Origin: Theobroma cacao | Taxonomy: Eukaryota > Streptophyta > Magnoliopsida > Malvales > Malvaceae | Reading direction: 5' to 3' | Assembly: GCF_000208745.1 (NCBI RefSeq) | Contig: NC_030851.1 | Coordinates: forward strand, 29,394,574 to 29,458,573 | DNA length: 64,000 bases | Translations under genes and position numbers: made by a program | In this document: positions 1-11,399 of the stretch, piece by piece | How the letters are laid out: each line of letters opens with the position of its first letter | How positions within the stretch are numbered: the stretch's first letter is position 1 | The notes under the pieces: generated by a model | The model's database searches: none | What the model saw: only the letters and a program-made list of their open reading frames with translations | Told to the model about the DNA's origin: nothing

Positions 1-1712
1 GATAACGATGCGTGTAAACTAGGAAATAATCGAGTGAAAGTGAGAATGATTGTTGCTGCCATATATGTGGATTATGTGTGGAAATATAAGATGGATTTGA
101 GTGGAAATTATTTAGAAAGGTTGAAGTAGACACGTGACATCATAATTAAGTTGCTGGTGATATAATTTAAGGAATTACGTAAGCAATGGATGTAAGTAAT
201 TTTAGTAAAAAATGTATTAAGATGTGAGTTAATTGAAGATGGTTTCATGATAGGATGAAAAATATAAATTTGAGTAAGGATTAATTGATTAAAGTGCTGC
301 CCGTATACGTATATAATTAAATATATTAAGTTCGTATTATTGTTAGGAAATGCAAAGATAAGGTTAGAGTACTGTGGTGGCGTGACGGAGTAAACATCGA
401 GCGATCGGCCAGTGAAAATAATTAGAGACAACTCCGATCAGATAGTGATGTAATATCCTGCTATTGAAAAGAGAGTGAACTTGCATTAAAATGTTTTGGG
501 ATATACACATTTATGTTTGATTGAATCCCTCAAAACGTTTTATTGGTTTTTCTTAAAACTCGCACGGGAACAAGCCTTTATGAAATGTTTTCATGCTATA
601 AAATGGATGGTGTGATGAATCCATGTGTTTCTATATAATATCAATGTATATATATATTATGTCATAAATGATACATTGTGTGACAAAATGCAATCGTGCA
701 TGTGCGGGGTGAGTGTGCACCTGCTAGTGATGACGGTGGTGAGGGAGATGGATGATGATATTACTTGTGCACGATGTGGGGAGATGCACACGATGACTTT
801 GGCTATGTACACGATGTGGGGGGATGCACATGAGCTGGGTGAGATGGTGGTGTATGTGCTTATATATATATATATATTTACTATATAGAGATGTTTGGAT
901 TTAATATGTGATTGCATTGTCTGTTGAAAATTTGAGTATTGTCAATGTGTTCAATTTAATGTGCAATGTGGCATGAGTGGATTTTCTCGGTGGTAGTGAA
1001 AGCCCCTTGGGTTTTATTTGGCCAGAATTTCGTTGCAGGGAGAATGCCTTTTCGTTGCGGTGAGAGTCAATCTATTATGCTTGACTTGCTTGAATTCTAC
1101 TAAAGTTTTCACATCTCAACTTCTTTGTTATTCATGAGTCTTTCGTCATCAAGTGACTAAACGACTAAGGGTTTGAATGAGGGGTTTTTAAATAGAAAAA
1201 AACTAAATTGCAGTGTTTAAACTTAAGTGCATCAGGATTTCTAAACCTTCCTTAACGTTGCTTGTTCCTTTCTTATGTTCACTCACTAAGTTTATACTCA
1301 CATTTTCAACTTCATGTTTTCAGATTCAGAGGTGGTTGGGACATAGATTAAGGTGCCCATGTACGCCCATCTTTCAGTAGGTATCCTGGTATTCAGTAGT
1401 CATATTCCCCATCCAGAGTCACTCTGCTGACGGTCCAAGTCTTTATGTATGCTCAATGTGAATCGATAAAATACATTGGATAGACTATCTATGTATATTT
1501 CGAACTATGTTGCCAATGTGAACATCCACTTGGGTTTTATGAATTGCGTTTGAAGAAATTGACATTTGAACACTAGTAAGTATAGATCTTAAAGAAATAT
1601 GATAGATTGATGGACTAATATACAAGAACATATAGAGAGGCTTGCTTGGGCCTAGTGGGCTGTGCCTATTGGGTCCTTACGTCGGTCATGGCCCGAAAAT
1701 TGGGTTGTGACA
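1..1712 (+). mobile_element. Right part of an F1-type LTR (copy A), cut by the window edge
   Basis: The right end reads GGGTTGTGACA at 1702-1712, and the preceding ~60 bases (about 1645-1712) match the right ends of the F1 copies at 18,642 and, inverted, at 7362 and 31,396. Inside are GATGTGGGG-type words (775-835), two degenerate TTCGTTGCAG palindromes (about 1027-1065) and the CTCACT...TTTTCAG module at 1281-1323. The left part (about 370-475) resembles the F3 LTR near 12,000-12,080 more than F1, so the copy may be a mosaic. No coding region is seen; the short reading frames here are in repeat sequence. The left end lies outside the window. Confidence 0.7.
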
Positions 1713-3225
1713 ATAATTTTGATGAACATAGGGGAACATATATCCAGATAATGGAGTTCATAGCATTAACATCACTTCTAGTTATTTCAAGAAGATTGGT
1801 GATTAATCTAGGCCCAGTGGATTGATGAATTAGCTACTCATCACATCTAGATACTCAAAAGATTAGATCTAGAGTATTGAATCACTAATTGGATGAAATT
1901 TGAGACTAGGGGACAAAATTGACATAAATGGTAAAGTGGTAATTTCACCTTTTGTCATTGGATGGTTATGAGGGTTCACAATATAAGGCTTGCAATTGGA
2001 CAACTAATAATTAATATCAAATACTGAATTTTTTCTTGTAATAATAGTTAATCCAAGAGTGCAACCATGAATCTATGGTGGAGTTTTTTCATGGTTAATA
2101 AGCTTGAATTATTTTTAATGAGATTAAGAATAATTCTAAGTTTATTAGAGCTTGGAATATCTATGTCCAAATAGATTCCCCACTTACCTTCGTAGAATTC
2201 AACTTGTTTAAGTTGGAATGCATGTTTTAATTTGTTTCATTAAATTATGTACAAAATTGGCAACTTTGACATGTTTATCTTAATTTAGACAAGAAAACAT
2301 GTTTGGTCTTAATTTAGATAAGAAAATATGTTTTTCTTAATTTAAGACAAGAAAATTATTTTGTCTTAATTTAGTCAAAAAAACATATTTGTCTCAATTT
2401 AGACAAGATAAAATATTTTTTGTCTTAATTACAGACAAGAGTTGTCTTAAATTAAGATAATTTTAGGAAGATTTTTGCAAAATGAATCTAGACATCCATG
2501 TTGATAAAAAGAGACTCCATGTTTGACTATTACTCTTTTATTTATTATTAATTCTTTTTAAATAAAGATAGATAATAATAAAATAAGAGTTATTATTCAA
2601 TAAGGAGTTTTATTTTATCAAGAACTCTAAATGATAATTAAAGAATTAAATTATTTATTCTTTAATTTTTATTTTGATAATTATGGAGCATGTTTGATGC
2701 TTCCATAACTCTGAATGGATGGTGAAGATTGATTCAAAGGTGTTTCATTTTGATTAAACTTTTGAAACAAGAGTTTTAATAAAAAGAGAAGAAATTGGAA
2801 GAAAATAAGAGAATGTACTTTTTCTTAAAAAAAGTTTCAGCCATTTTTTCTCTTCTCCTCTTCCAAGCTTTTCCAAAGAAAAGAGAATAAACTTAGTTGC
2901 CATCTTGTAGTCGTGCATTCCACACCTTGTCCACTCAAGGTTTAAGTTGAAAGTATTCTTGAAGAATAAGTGGTAAACTTATTTGGTCGAGAAATCATTC
3001 ATTGGTGTGGTGTTGTTAGAAAATAAGAATTTCAAAATAAAGGTATGGTTTTCTTACTTAATAGATTCTTATTTTAATTTTTTTTAGATGTGATTATATT
3101 ACTTGCAATAATAATAATGTGTGTTTTCGTTTGTGTAATTGGATTGCTTGTTTCCATTGTTAAAGAAATGTTTGAAATCCATGCTTTACACAATCACATT
3201 AATCTACTAAGATCCTACTCCAACA
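1713..3225 (+). mobile_element. Probable 5' LTR region of the copia element
   Basis: This non-coding, AT-rich stretch ends in CAACA two bases before a tRNA-Met primer-binding site, the position expected for the right end of a copia 5' LTR. Its left end is not visible; copy A of F1 appears to have landed in or beside it. A minisatellite occupies about 2276-2460. I found no matching 3' LTR in the window, so the LTR assignment rests on the primer site and the gag-pol remnant downstream. Confidence 0.5.
2276..2460 (+). repeat. AT-rich minisatellite in the copia LTR region
   Basis: Five to six degenerate units of roughly 30-36 bases, each combining TTTAGACAAGAAAA with TGTCTTAATTTA. The two halves of a unit are partly complementary, so single-stranded copies could form hairpins. 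Units differ by substitutions and small indels, indicating age. Confidence 0.7.
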
Positions 3226-3227
3226 AT

Positions 3228-3240
3228 TGGTATCAGAGCA
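3228..3240 (+). other. Primer-binding site (initiator tRNA-Met)
   Basis: TGGTATCAGAGCA is the standard plant LTR-retrotransposon primer-binding site, complementary to the 3' end of initiator tRNA-Met. It lies two bases right of the probable LTR end and about 2 kb left of the gag start, fixing the element as plus-oriented. Confidence 0.9.
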
Positions 3241-3756
3241 GGGTTTATTGCAAGTTGGTTTCCTATATTTATTTTGCATGGTTGGCACCTTTGCATATGT
3301 TTAACTATTTTGATGTGATCAATGTATGGTTGTATGTTACGATGCATGATTCAAGATTTTTGCCATATTAATTGTCCTAAAAAATTTTACATGTAACATT
3401 TTTCTTTTGGTTATGTAACAAGAAGGGTGGTCTATCATCGTCATGTTTTCTTCTTGATTTCTTTTATTTTTCCTTAGATTTATGTAACTAGGAAAATCCA
3501 TGTAATTTTTATATTTCTTAATTTATCTGGTGCATCCATGGAGAAAGAAGTTCAAAGCCAAAAGGAAAAAGGTAATTAGGTAACATTTGGTTCTTTAATT
3601 TTTTTATGACTATTTTTTTGGAAAAATGAGTTTTTCTTGTATTTAGTTTTTTTAAAGGAAAAGAGTTTTTCTTATATTAAAATTCTGTTATTATAAATAT
3701 ATATATATTTATTAATTTTTTTATTAAAAAAAAAAGAAAAGGGAAAAAAGGCGTGA

Positions 3757-3975
3757 GGTGTGCTGCCGGGCAGCACACAACCCTTGTTATGTGCCGTTCG
3801 ACAGCACACAGCACACAACACATTGCTGTGTGCCATTCGACAGCACACAGCAGCAGTGTGCCGTTTGACAGCACACAGCAGCAATGTGCTGCTGTCAGAT
3901 AGCAGCACATGTTGCTGGGCAGCAGCACAAGCTATTGCCAAGTGTAGCAGAAAGTGCTGCTGTAAGGCAGCAGCC
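3757..3975 (+). repeat. GC-richer tandem repeat in the copia leader
   Basis: Irregular repeats built on CAGCACACAGCAGCA alternating with TGTGCCGTTCGACAGCACA. The block stands out sharply from its AT-rich surroundings. It is open in several frames on both strands, but the peptides are only repeats of Ala, Cys, Gln and His and do not look like a gene. The words TGTGCTG and CAGCACA are mutually complementary, so hairpins are possible. Confidence 0.7.
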
Positions 3976-5219
3976 CACCTTTGAGCTCTTGGGCAACAGG
4001 CCGTTAGGGTGGGCCCTTTTCAATTTTTTTAATAATAAAATTATTTTTAAAAAAATAATATATATATGTTTTAAATATATATTCTTAAAATTTTTCCAAA
4101 ATTCTTTTTTTTTGAAAAATTAATTTTAGCCTTGAATTAAAAAAATATATTTTTATTTTGGTATTAATTAATGAGATTAATTAATTAGATAAAATAAAAT
4201 TATTTTCTTAAATTAGGTTAAAATTAAAATTAAAATTGAGGATTTTTTTTAGTCATAAAATTCGAAAGAGTGCCAAATGGATGTGATCCTAACAAGTAGC
4301 GGAAGCAAGCAAGATTGAAGAGAATTACAAGTTGTAATTTTATTTTATTTTTCCTAGGATGGACATTAATGTGGCTTATTATATATATATAAATATTTAT
4401 ATGTATGAGTGATATTAGATATTATTTGTATGCTTGAAAACATGTCATCTAGAATTAAGGTGCCAACATCTCTTAAGGAATGCCATGCATACATTATGTA
4501 TTTTAGTTTAAAAGGAATTTTATACTATGAGACACATAATGAATATAGGAAAATAAAATAAATCACATTTAGACAAGATGGTAATATAAACTTAGTTATA
4601 TACTAAAAGTGTTTAGTTGGAAACATAACCAAGCCTATAATTTGACTTAGGATATTCTAAATATGCATTTAGAAAATCCGGTAAAAAGTCAATCAAAACC
4701 CTAAGTATAAAAATATTGAGTGGGAGAGGATGCTAGTAATCCTAGAGTCCACGGTCTCCATTGTTGGCCCATTGGCATGTGAAACATGTCACTCCCTACA
4801 AGCGGACATGAATCTAGATCATGACGGATTGGGTCTCCGAAAGGATAAATCCTTTTAGTTGGATTATGAAGTGAGACATCCCATAAAGGCTCACTAAGTA
4901 AGGAGCTTAAAAGAATGAAACAATGGTTATTGCACTCAACATGAATTTACTATTAACCTGCCTACAGTAGCTTTGTTAGTAAACTTCGTGGACCAAATAA
5001 AAGCGCTCCTTAACCATGTTAAGTATGAAGATATTGGGCAACATAGTTAAGTGGGAGGGTCCTAGTTTACCTAGTAGTAAATTCTCACGGCCCATAGTTG
5101 GTTAATTTATTATAAAAAGGTAGATGATCGTCGAACTAATAATATAATTTATAGGGTTTTATATATTGTCATCATGCATACATGCATCATGAAATGTTCA
5201 AAGTCTATGAATAACTAGT

Positions 5220-7361
5220 ATGCTTACGAAATTTCAAATGTACTTTCAGAAACATATCTGCATCACAAATATGAATCCACTTTCAATTTTGCTGAACAAA
5301 TGCACTCTGAATGGTGATAACTACTCTGAATGGAAAAGAAACCTTAATATTGTCCTTAATTATGACAAGATCACATGGGTTCTTTCTGACCATGAGCTTG
5401 AAGCACTGACTTTCCAATCAACTCCACAAGATATTGAATATCATAAGAAGTGGCATGATGCAAACAAGCTGGCTAAATGCTATATGCTGGCCTCTATGAA
5501 TAGTATATTGCAAAAGCAGCACGAAGGCATGGGTAATGCTGCTGACATAATGTTGCACCTACATGAGATGTTTGGTACGATAACTAGATCTGCTAAGGTG
5601 AAAGCAATCAATGCTTTTAAGGACCTTAAGCAGAAACTTGGGGAGCCAGTTAAAGATTACATGCTGAAAGTGATCTCTTGTCTCAATAAGGCAGAACTAA
5701 ATGGTGTTGAGATAGATGCGAAAATACAAATCTCAATGATAGTTCATAGCTTGAATTCGTCATTTTCACAATTCAAATTGGATTATGAACTGAACACTAG
5801 GGATTACACCCTAAGTGGGCTAATGAATGATCTTCAAAATGTGGAGGAGGTTCTTGATTTAAAAAAGAAACTTGAAGCACATGCAATTTCCACTTCTAAG
5901 CCCAAAACTTAGGGTAAAAAGAAGATAGTTGGAAATAAAAAAATTTCTAAGGGCTTAGTGGGAGCAAAGAAAAAGCCCATGAAGAAAAAGATTGCTTCAA
6001 AAGACAACACCAAAGGAAAATGTTTCCATTGTGGTGTGAAAGAACATTGGAAGCGAAATTACAAGGTCTACCTTGAAGAAATCCAGAAGAATAAACAAGG
6101 TATGGGTTTTTTAAATATGTTAGAAGCCTGTTTAGTGGTTGATTCTGCAGATACTTGGATAGTAGATTCTGGAGCCACTAACCATGTTCGCAATTCTTTA
6201 CAGGGGTTTCAACAAAGGAGAAAACTGAGTAAAGGGTAGTTTCGGATGAGGATGGGAAATGGCACCTTCATTTCAGCATTAGCAGTGGGAGCCATTATTG
6301 TTCAATTTCCTTATGGTCGTAGCTTAGTTTTGGAAAATGTTTATTACATTCCAGAGACTTATAGAAATTTGATTTCTGTCTTTTGTCTAATAAAGTCTGG
6401 ATATTCAGTTTATTTTAATGAGACACTCACTATTTATTTGAATAAAGATTTTATTTGTTATGGAATTGTAAGATAGAATCTTTATTTCCTTAAGCCTATG
6501 ACTTATTCTACAAATGCTATAGAAGCAATACGATTTGAAACTGAAAGAGTCAAAGAATCTAGTATAAATCAAAATTATCTTTGGCATCTGCATTTAGGTC
6601 ATATCAATCAAAATAGACTCAATAAGCTTATAAAGGATGGTACTCTACCAAACATGGTTGAGTGTCCTTTGCCAGTATGTGAGTCTTGTATTGAAGCTAA
6701 AATGACTAAAGGGCCTTTCAAGGCAAAAGGTAACAGAATGCTAAACGTTTTATACTTGGTGCACACAGATGTGTGTGGACCAATGAACGTAGAAGCTAGA
6801 GGAGGTTATGAATATTTCATAACTTTTATTGATGATTACTCGAGACATGGCTTTGTGTATTTAATGCATAGAAAAAGTGAATCCTTTAAAAAGTTCAAAG
6901 AATTCAAAGCCGAAGTTGAAAAGCAACTAGGCAAGCCATTGAAACAACTTCGATCAGATCGGGGAGGTGAGTATTTATCAGATAAATTTCAGCAATATCT
7001 CATTGACAATGGGATAATTTTCAATTTGTCAGCACCAAGAACACCTTAACATAATGGTGTAGCTGAAAAAAGAAATAGGACTTTTTTAGAAATGGTTAGA
7101 TCAATGATGTCTTATGCTCACCTTCTAATCTCATTCTAGGGATATTGTATGCAAACTGCTTAGTACTTGCTCAATTTTGCTCCATCTAAGGCTGTGCCTA
7201 AGACACCAAGGGAGTTATGGATAGGGCGTAAATCATCTACACATCATTTACGAACTTAGGGATGTCCGACACATGTTTTAAAGCCAGAGTCCACAAAGAT
7301 GGAACCAAAGACTGAGGTGTGCTTGTTTGTAGGATATCCAAAGGGAACAAGAGGTTATTAC
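5220..7361 (+). pseudogene. Ty1/copia gag-protease-integrase pseudogene
   Basis: One continuous frame broken by stop codons. The first section (5220-5912) is a UBN2-type gag, with NGDNYSEWKRNL near its start. After a TAG come a CCHC zinc knuckle (CFHCGVKEHWKRN, with a final N where C is usual), an aspartic protease core (WIVDSGATNH), the integrase zinc region (HLHLGHINQNRL) and the catalytic core (HTDVCGP, FIDDYSR, RSDRGGEY). Stops fall at about 5910, 6237, 6474, 7047 and again near 7140. Reverse transcriptase and RNase H are missing: at 7362, just after PKGTRGYY, the frame is cut by an inverted F1 LTR and does not resume. The element cannot be autonomous. Confidence 0.93.
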
Positions 7362-8020
7362 TGTCACGACCCAAATTCTAGGCCATGACCGGCGCATGGG
7401 CTCAATGGACGTAGTCCACTAAGCTCAAGCAAGCCTATTAATATGACTTGTTCATTCTTTCCATCAAAGTTGCTAAGTCACATTTTATAACTTTGGATCA
7501 AAATAATACCCAACATTGCCAACTCATAGTGGCATACCAATCAAAGTGTACATATATGGTCTAAACAGATAATTTAATAATTTACATTGGTTTGTCTATA
7601 CACAATAAAAGAGTACTCGGCTTCTAGCAGAGAGACTCGGGGCAAATGTATAGCTATTGAATGCCGAGACACCTACCAATAGTCAAATCTACAAGGTCAC
7701 CTTGACCTAATTATCGACTGCCTCCTGATCTGAAAACATGAAGTTGAAAACGGTGAGTATAAACCCAGTGAGTGAACATAGGAAGGGAACAAGCAATTGA
7801 TAAGGAAAATTTAAAAATCATGATGCACTTGTTTTGAAAACAATGCAGTTTAGTTTAATTTCTTCCTTAAACCCCGTGTTTCGAACATTGGTAAATAAAC
7901 TCTTATATCAAAGACCCATGCTCAATCATGAAGATAAAAGAACGAAGAAAAATTATATCAAAAACCGAGCAAGGTAGCAACGTGACAGCACGTTTCTCTC
8001 TACAGCAAATGTATTCTAAT
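7362..8020 (-). mobile_element. Inverted F1 LTR fragment (copy D)
   Basis: Starts with TGTCACGACCC directly after interrupted copia integrase sequence, the inverse of the F1 right end. The first ~430 bases parallel copy C (31,396 onward), including the inverted CTCACT...CAG module at about 7730-7790 and one degenerate palindrome near 7990-8005. Homology changes to an F2 fragment near 8020, so most of this LTR has been lost. Confidence 0.75.
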
Positions 8021-8774
8021 GTTGTGACCCAGTTTACGATGATTTATTTTGTTGTCTCCATGTACTCAACTCTAGATATTTATGATGATGTCTGTTTACT
8101 CATTGGGATTTTATAATCTCGCCACCCTCCTTTCCACCCATTTCAAGTTCAGTATAGGCTGTAGATAGCTGATCTCTTCGAGGACTACCGTTGGATCTGC
8201 ATTTTTCCAAACCGTAGGTTCACAGTCCTCTTTACTTTTGTTTATTCGGGGGCCCTCTTGTTATTGTAAATTAAATTAAATATTTTGGCTTACTGTATTT
8301 CAGTATGTATAAATTTATTTAGCTTTTACGCTATAAAAAATTATTCACGTATAACTCTATAAATATTGTTTTATTAGAAAATAGAATATTTTACTTAATA
8401 TTTCTTTTATTTTCTTGTTATATTCAAATAACCGTAATTTCATTTTAAATGAAGATTTTAGACTTTTAAACTCATTTTGAACATGAATTATGTGTTTTGT
8501 ACTTGTATATTACGTTTTAGCCAGTTTCAAAATTTTTGAAAAAAAAAAGACCAAAATACCCTTGTGAGACGAAAAATTAATATTTTATTTGTTTTTAGTT
8601 GGAAACAGTTTAAATTTTTTTAGAACACGATATTTGACAATGGTTGCTCACAAGGGAAATGAGAAACTGATAGTAAAACCTTGCGGGGTTTCGGGTTGAC
8701 ATTCCAAGCAATGAGTGTTTACCAGGACACCGCAACGATTGTCACGGGCTCGAAGGGAGTATCGGGTCGTGACA
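8021..8774 (+). mobile_element. 3' fragment of an F2 LTR, first copy
   Basis: About 750 bases matching the right end of the F2 LTR at 19,190-19,896: TTTACTCA...CCCTCCTTTCCACCC near 8095-8142, then the cluster of CG-containing words ending GGGTCGTGACA at 8774. The CAG of the acceptor-like module is mutated to CAAG here. The left boundary is a break inside copy D rather than a terminus. Confidence 0.75.
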
Positions 8775-9937
8775 TATTGTTTGGGAAATTTTGAGTATAT
8801 GGAGACTATGTTGAATTTATGATTTTATATGTTATTGAAATTGTGGTTTATGACACTATGGTAGCATAATGGCTAAATTTTTGGGGTTGGCATGAAATAT
8901 ATGAATAGTTTTTGATTGGTCTCGGTAGACTGGATTACATTTTATTCGTCATATTATGCTACTGAAATTTTTATGGGTCTAGTGGTATATTAAACGGTCA
9001 CTGCAGTGGTGGTGTTTCCATAGACTGCCTATGAGAGGGGCACAATAACTCAATTATATACTTACCTCCGGGGGGAGATGTTGGGTGAAGTATCTCTTGA
9101 GGTATGATTTGAGTGCACCTCACGTTCGGGCCACCACGTGAGAGTGAGACTCAGCCAACGCCAAGGAATGGTTGTGTGTCAAATGTGAAAACATGTTTAT
9201 GGGTATGGGTCATTGAACAGCCTTGGCGGTCTCAGTGGGATACCTTGGCGAAGGTACCTGAGAGAATGATTCTAGCAGGGGCCAAGTTTAAGAAATTCAT
9301 AAGCTGGGAAATTTTGATGAAAAGAAATTGTTTGGTATAGATTGAAACGAATTTTGCATTATGAACATTATTGAGATATAATGTTTTTATATTGTCTCCA
9401 TCTACTCGGTTTTAGATGCTTTTGATGGTAATTGTTTACTCACTGGGATTATGTAATCATAATCTCACCCCTCTTCCTATCCATTTTTCAGGCTTAGGAC
9501 AGTTTGTTGATAGTTGATTAAGACGATAATTAATCTCGGAGTTTCATCCTAAAAAGTAAGGGTTCGTAGCCCTACACCTTCTTGGTCAGTTGGGGACCCA
9601 CGTGTCATTGTAAAAGTAATTTTATACTTTAGTTATTTAATTTAAAGTATGTATGAATATATTTAGCTTTTACACCATGTTTTTGGCGAGTTTCGATATT
9701 TTCAAAAAAAAATGACGAAAATGCCCCTGTGAGCCAGAAAGTAATATTTTATTGTTTTGATTTGGAAATGACTTATGATTTTTTTGAAATGTGAGATTTA
9801 ATAACTGTCGCTCACTGGGGAGATGCGGAAGCTGATGCTAAACCTTACGGGGTTTCGATCGGTATTCGGGGTAATGAGTGCCTATCGGGACGTCGCGGCA
9901 GTTGTCACTGGCTCGATGGGAGTTCCGGGTCATGACA
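8775..9937 (+). mobile_element. 3' fragment of an F2 LTR, second copy in tandem
   Basis: The F2 right half begins again at once: the section at about 8990-9200 (TGCAGTGG, GAGAGGGGCAC, CACGTGAG...CTCAGCCAACGCCAA) matches 18,770-18,935, followed by the CTCACT...TTTTTCAG module at 9437-9491 and the end TCATGACA at 9937. It lies head-to-tail after the previous F2 end. Both lack the F2 left half. Possible origins are unequal recombination or successive insertions followed by deletion. Confidence 0.75.
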
Positions 9938-10719
9938 CATATTCCATCCTCCCACACAATCTAATTTTTCTTGGTTAGTTAGTTTCCATTTAACTTCAAA
10001 TATTGAAATTGCACATAAGTTCTCAAATTTTTCCTTATTTACCATGTGTTAGTGATTTTACATATGTGTATTTGAATGAAATCTTGTGTGGTACAATTTG
10101 TGTGGAGAATTGTATAGCTAATGTGGCTTGTATATGCTGGAAATTATCCAAATATTTTAGTTTCATGAATGAAGTATCAATACCTAGTGAGCAGAATGCC
10201 CCAAGAAGCATTCTGCGAGAAAAGTATTGATACTTCCCCAAGAGGTATCGATAGCTCGTGTCCAAAAAGCTTTTTGGATGAAAAGTATCGATACCCCTCA
10301 ATGAGGTATCAATACCTATGGTGTAGAACATCTTATTTACTCATTTTTAGTGGCTTATCACTTGTTTTTTACTCCCTTTTTCAATCTAAACTGCTAAATG
10401 ACTTTGATTTCAACTAGAATCATTTGAATGAGTTTGGAAACAACATTATTTCAAGGACTTCGATGAAAACTAATGATTATTTCTAAATTCATATTTATAT
10501 CAAGAATGTGGTTTATGTAAAAATTCATCCCCTTTGGCTTGTCTCCTTTCCATATCTACTCACTAATTTTTATAACTCACACAAGAAACATGCACTTGTT
10601 TTGTTTCAGATTAGTAGATTGTTTGGCTCGTCGACTATTAGATAAATCTCTCAACTTGATTTGGTAGGTGTATCAGAGCCCTTCTTACAACTTCCAATGT
10701 TGAGTCACGCACCACTGTT
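9938..10719 (+). mobile_element. Left remnant of an F4 LTR, interrupted by F3
   Basis: Non-coding sequence that continues after the F3 insertion at 13,754-14,134. It carries a triple hairpin (10,171-10,316) and a CTACTCACTAA...GTTTCAG module at 10,557-10,609, the same architecture as the right part of F1 and F2. The left terminus is not recognised; the sequence begins directly after the second F2 end. Confidence 0.6.
10171..10316 (+). repeat. Three adjacent hairpins built on GTATCGATAC
   Basis: Hairpin 1 has perfect 13-bp outer arms (GAAGTATCAATAC at 10,171-10,183 and its complement at 10,224-10,236) and a perfect 9-bp inner stem (GCAGAATGC 10,191-10,199 with GCATTCTGC 10,208-10,216). Hairpin 2 has GTATCGATA at 10,245 and GTATCGATAC at 10,285 flanking a perfect 18-bp palindrome at 10,261-10,278. 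Hairpin 3 is CCTCA-A-TGAGG between the 10,285 motif and GGTATCAATACC at 10,305-10,316. The spacing and inner stems differ while the outer motif is kept. Confidence 0.9.
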
Positions 10720-11311
10720 TGTAACACCCCGTACCTTCGTTTAGCCGTCAATAATACCCTATCGATAAAACGAAGAGTCACTTGATGTAAATTAAGGGTC
10801 GAAAAGCAAGTACGGGTGAGAAGAACATTTTAGAATAAAATATTATTTTATTTTATAAATAAAATAATATTAAAATATTAATATTTTATTAGTTGTCGAA
10901 ATTAGTCATGAAAGAAGGTTCTATAACTAATTTAAGTGGGGGAGAAGAAGTATGAATGAATTTTGTAGATAAATGACGTAAGTGAAACTGCGTGATTTTA
11001 TTAAATAGAGCTAACACAGGTAAGTCAATATTTAAATATTACGGTGATACCGCGTTGAAGAACAACTTCGATATTTTGGTTGTACACGTGTAAGAGAAGG
11101 AAGATAGAAGGAAATTAAAATTTTTACACGTGTCAAAAGGACCAATTTTAAAATACGAAAACTTGAGGATTTTGTAGCAAATACAAGGAAGTTGGGAATT
11201 TGTATGTAAATTTTATTATTTTGAAGAAATAAAATAAATAATAACAAAAATAATAATAATAGTAAATGAATAAAAAATGTATATATATAATTGTAAAAAA
11301 AAAAAGGGAAA

Positions 11312-11340
11312 GACCAACATGGGCAGCCGCCCATGTGGTC
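11312..11340 (+). repeat. GC-rich hairpin in F3
   Basis: GACCAACATGGGC at 11,312-11,324 is followed, after the loop AGCC, by GCCCATGTGGTC at 11,329-11,340, complementary except for one missing base. CCGACCACATGG recurs near 11,386, repeating one arm. Confidence 0.8.
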
Positions 11341-11399
11341 AAATAAGAAGCTAAACCAATATTTTTGTGTTGAATGGGTAGAGGCCGACCACATGGAGT

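Noticed and set aside
3760..3984. Small Cys/Ala/Gln-rich peptides on both strands
   Set aside because: They derive from the CAGCACA repeat in the copia leader, and the frames overlap on both strands.
10171..10316. Possible tRNA or miRNA gene at the triple hairpin
   Set aside because: No tRNA A/B box or acceptor stem fits, and the stems are too short and interrupted for a standard plant miRNA precursor. Reported as a structural finding instead.
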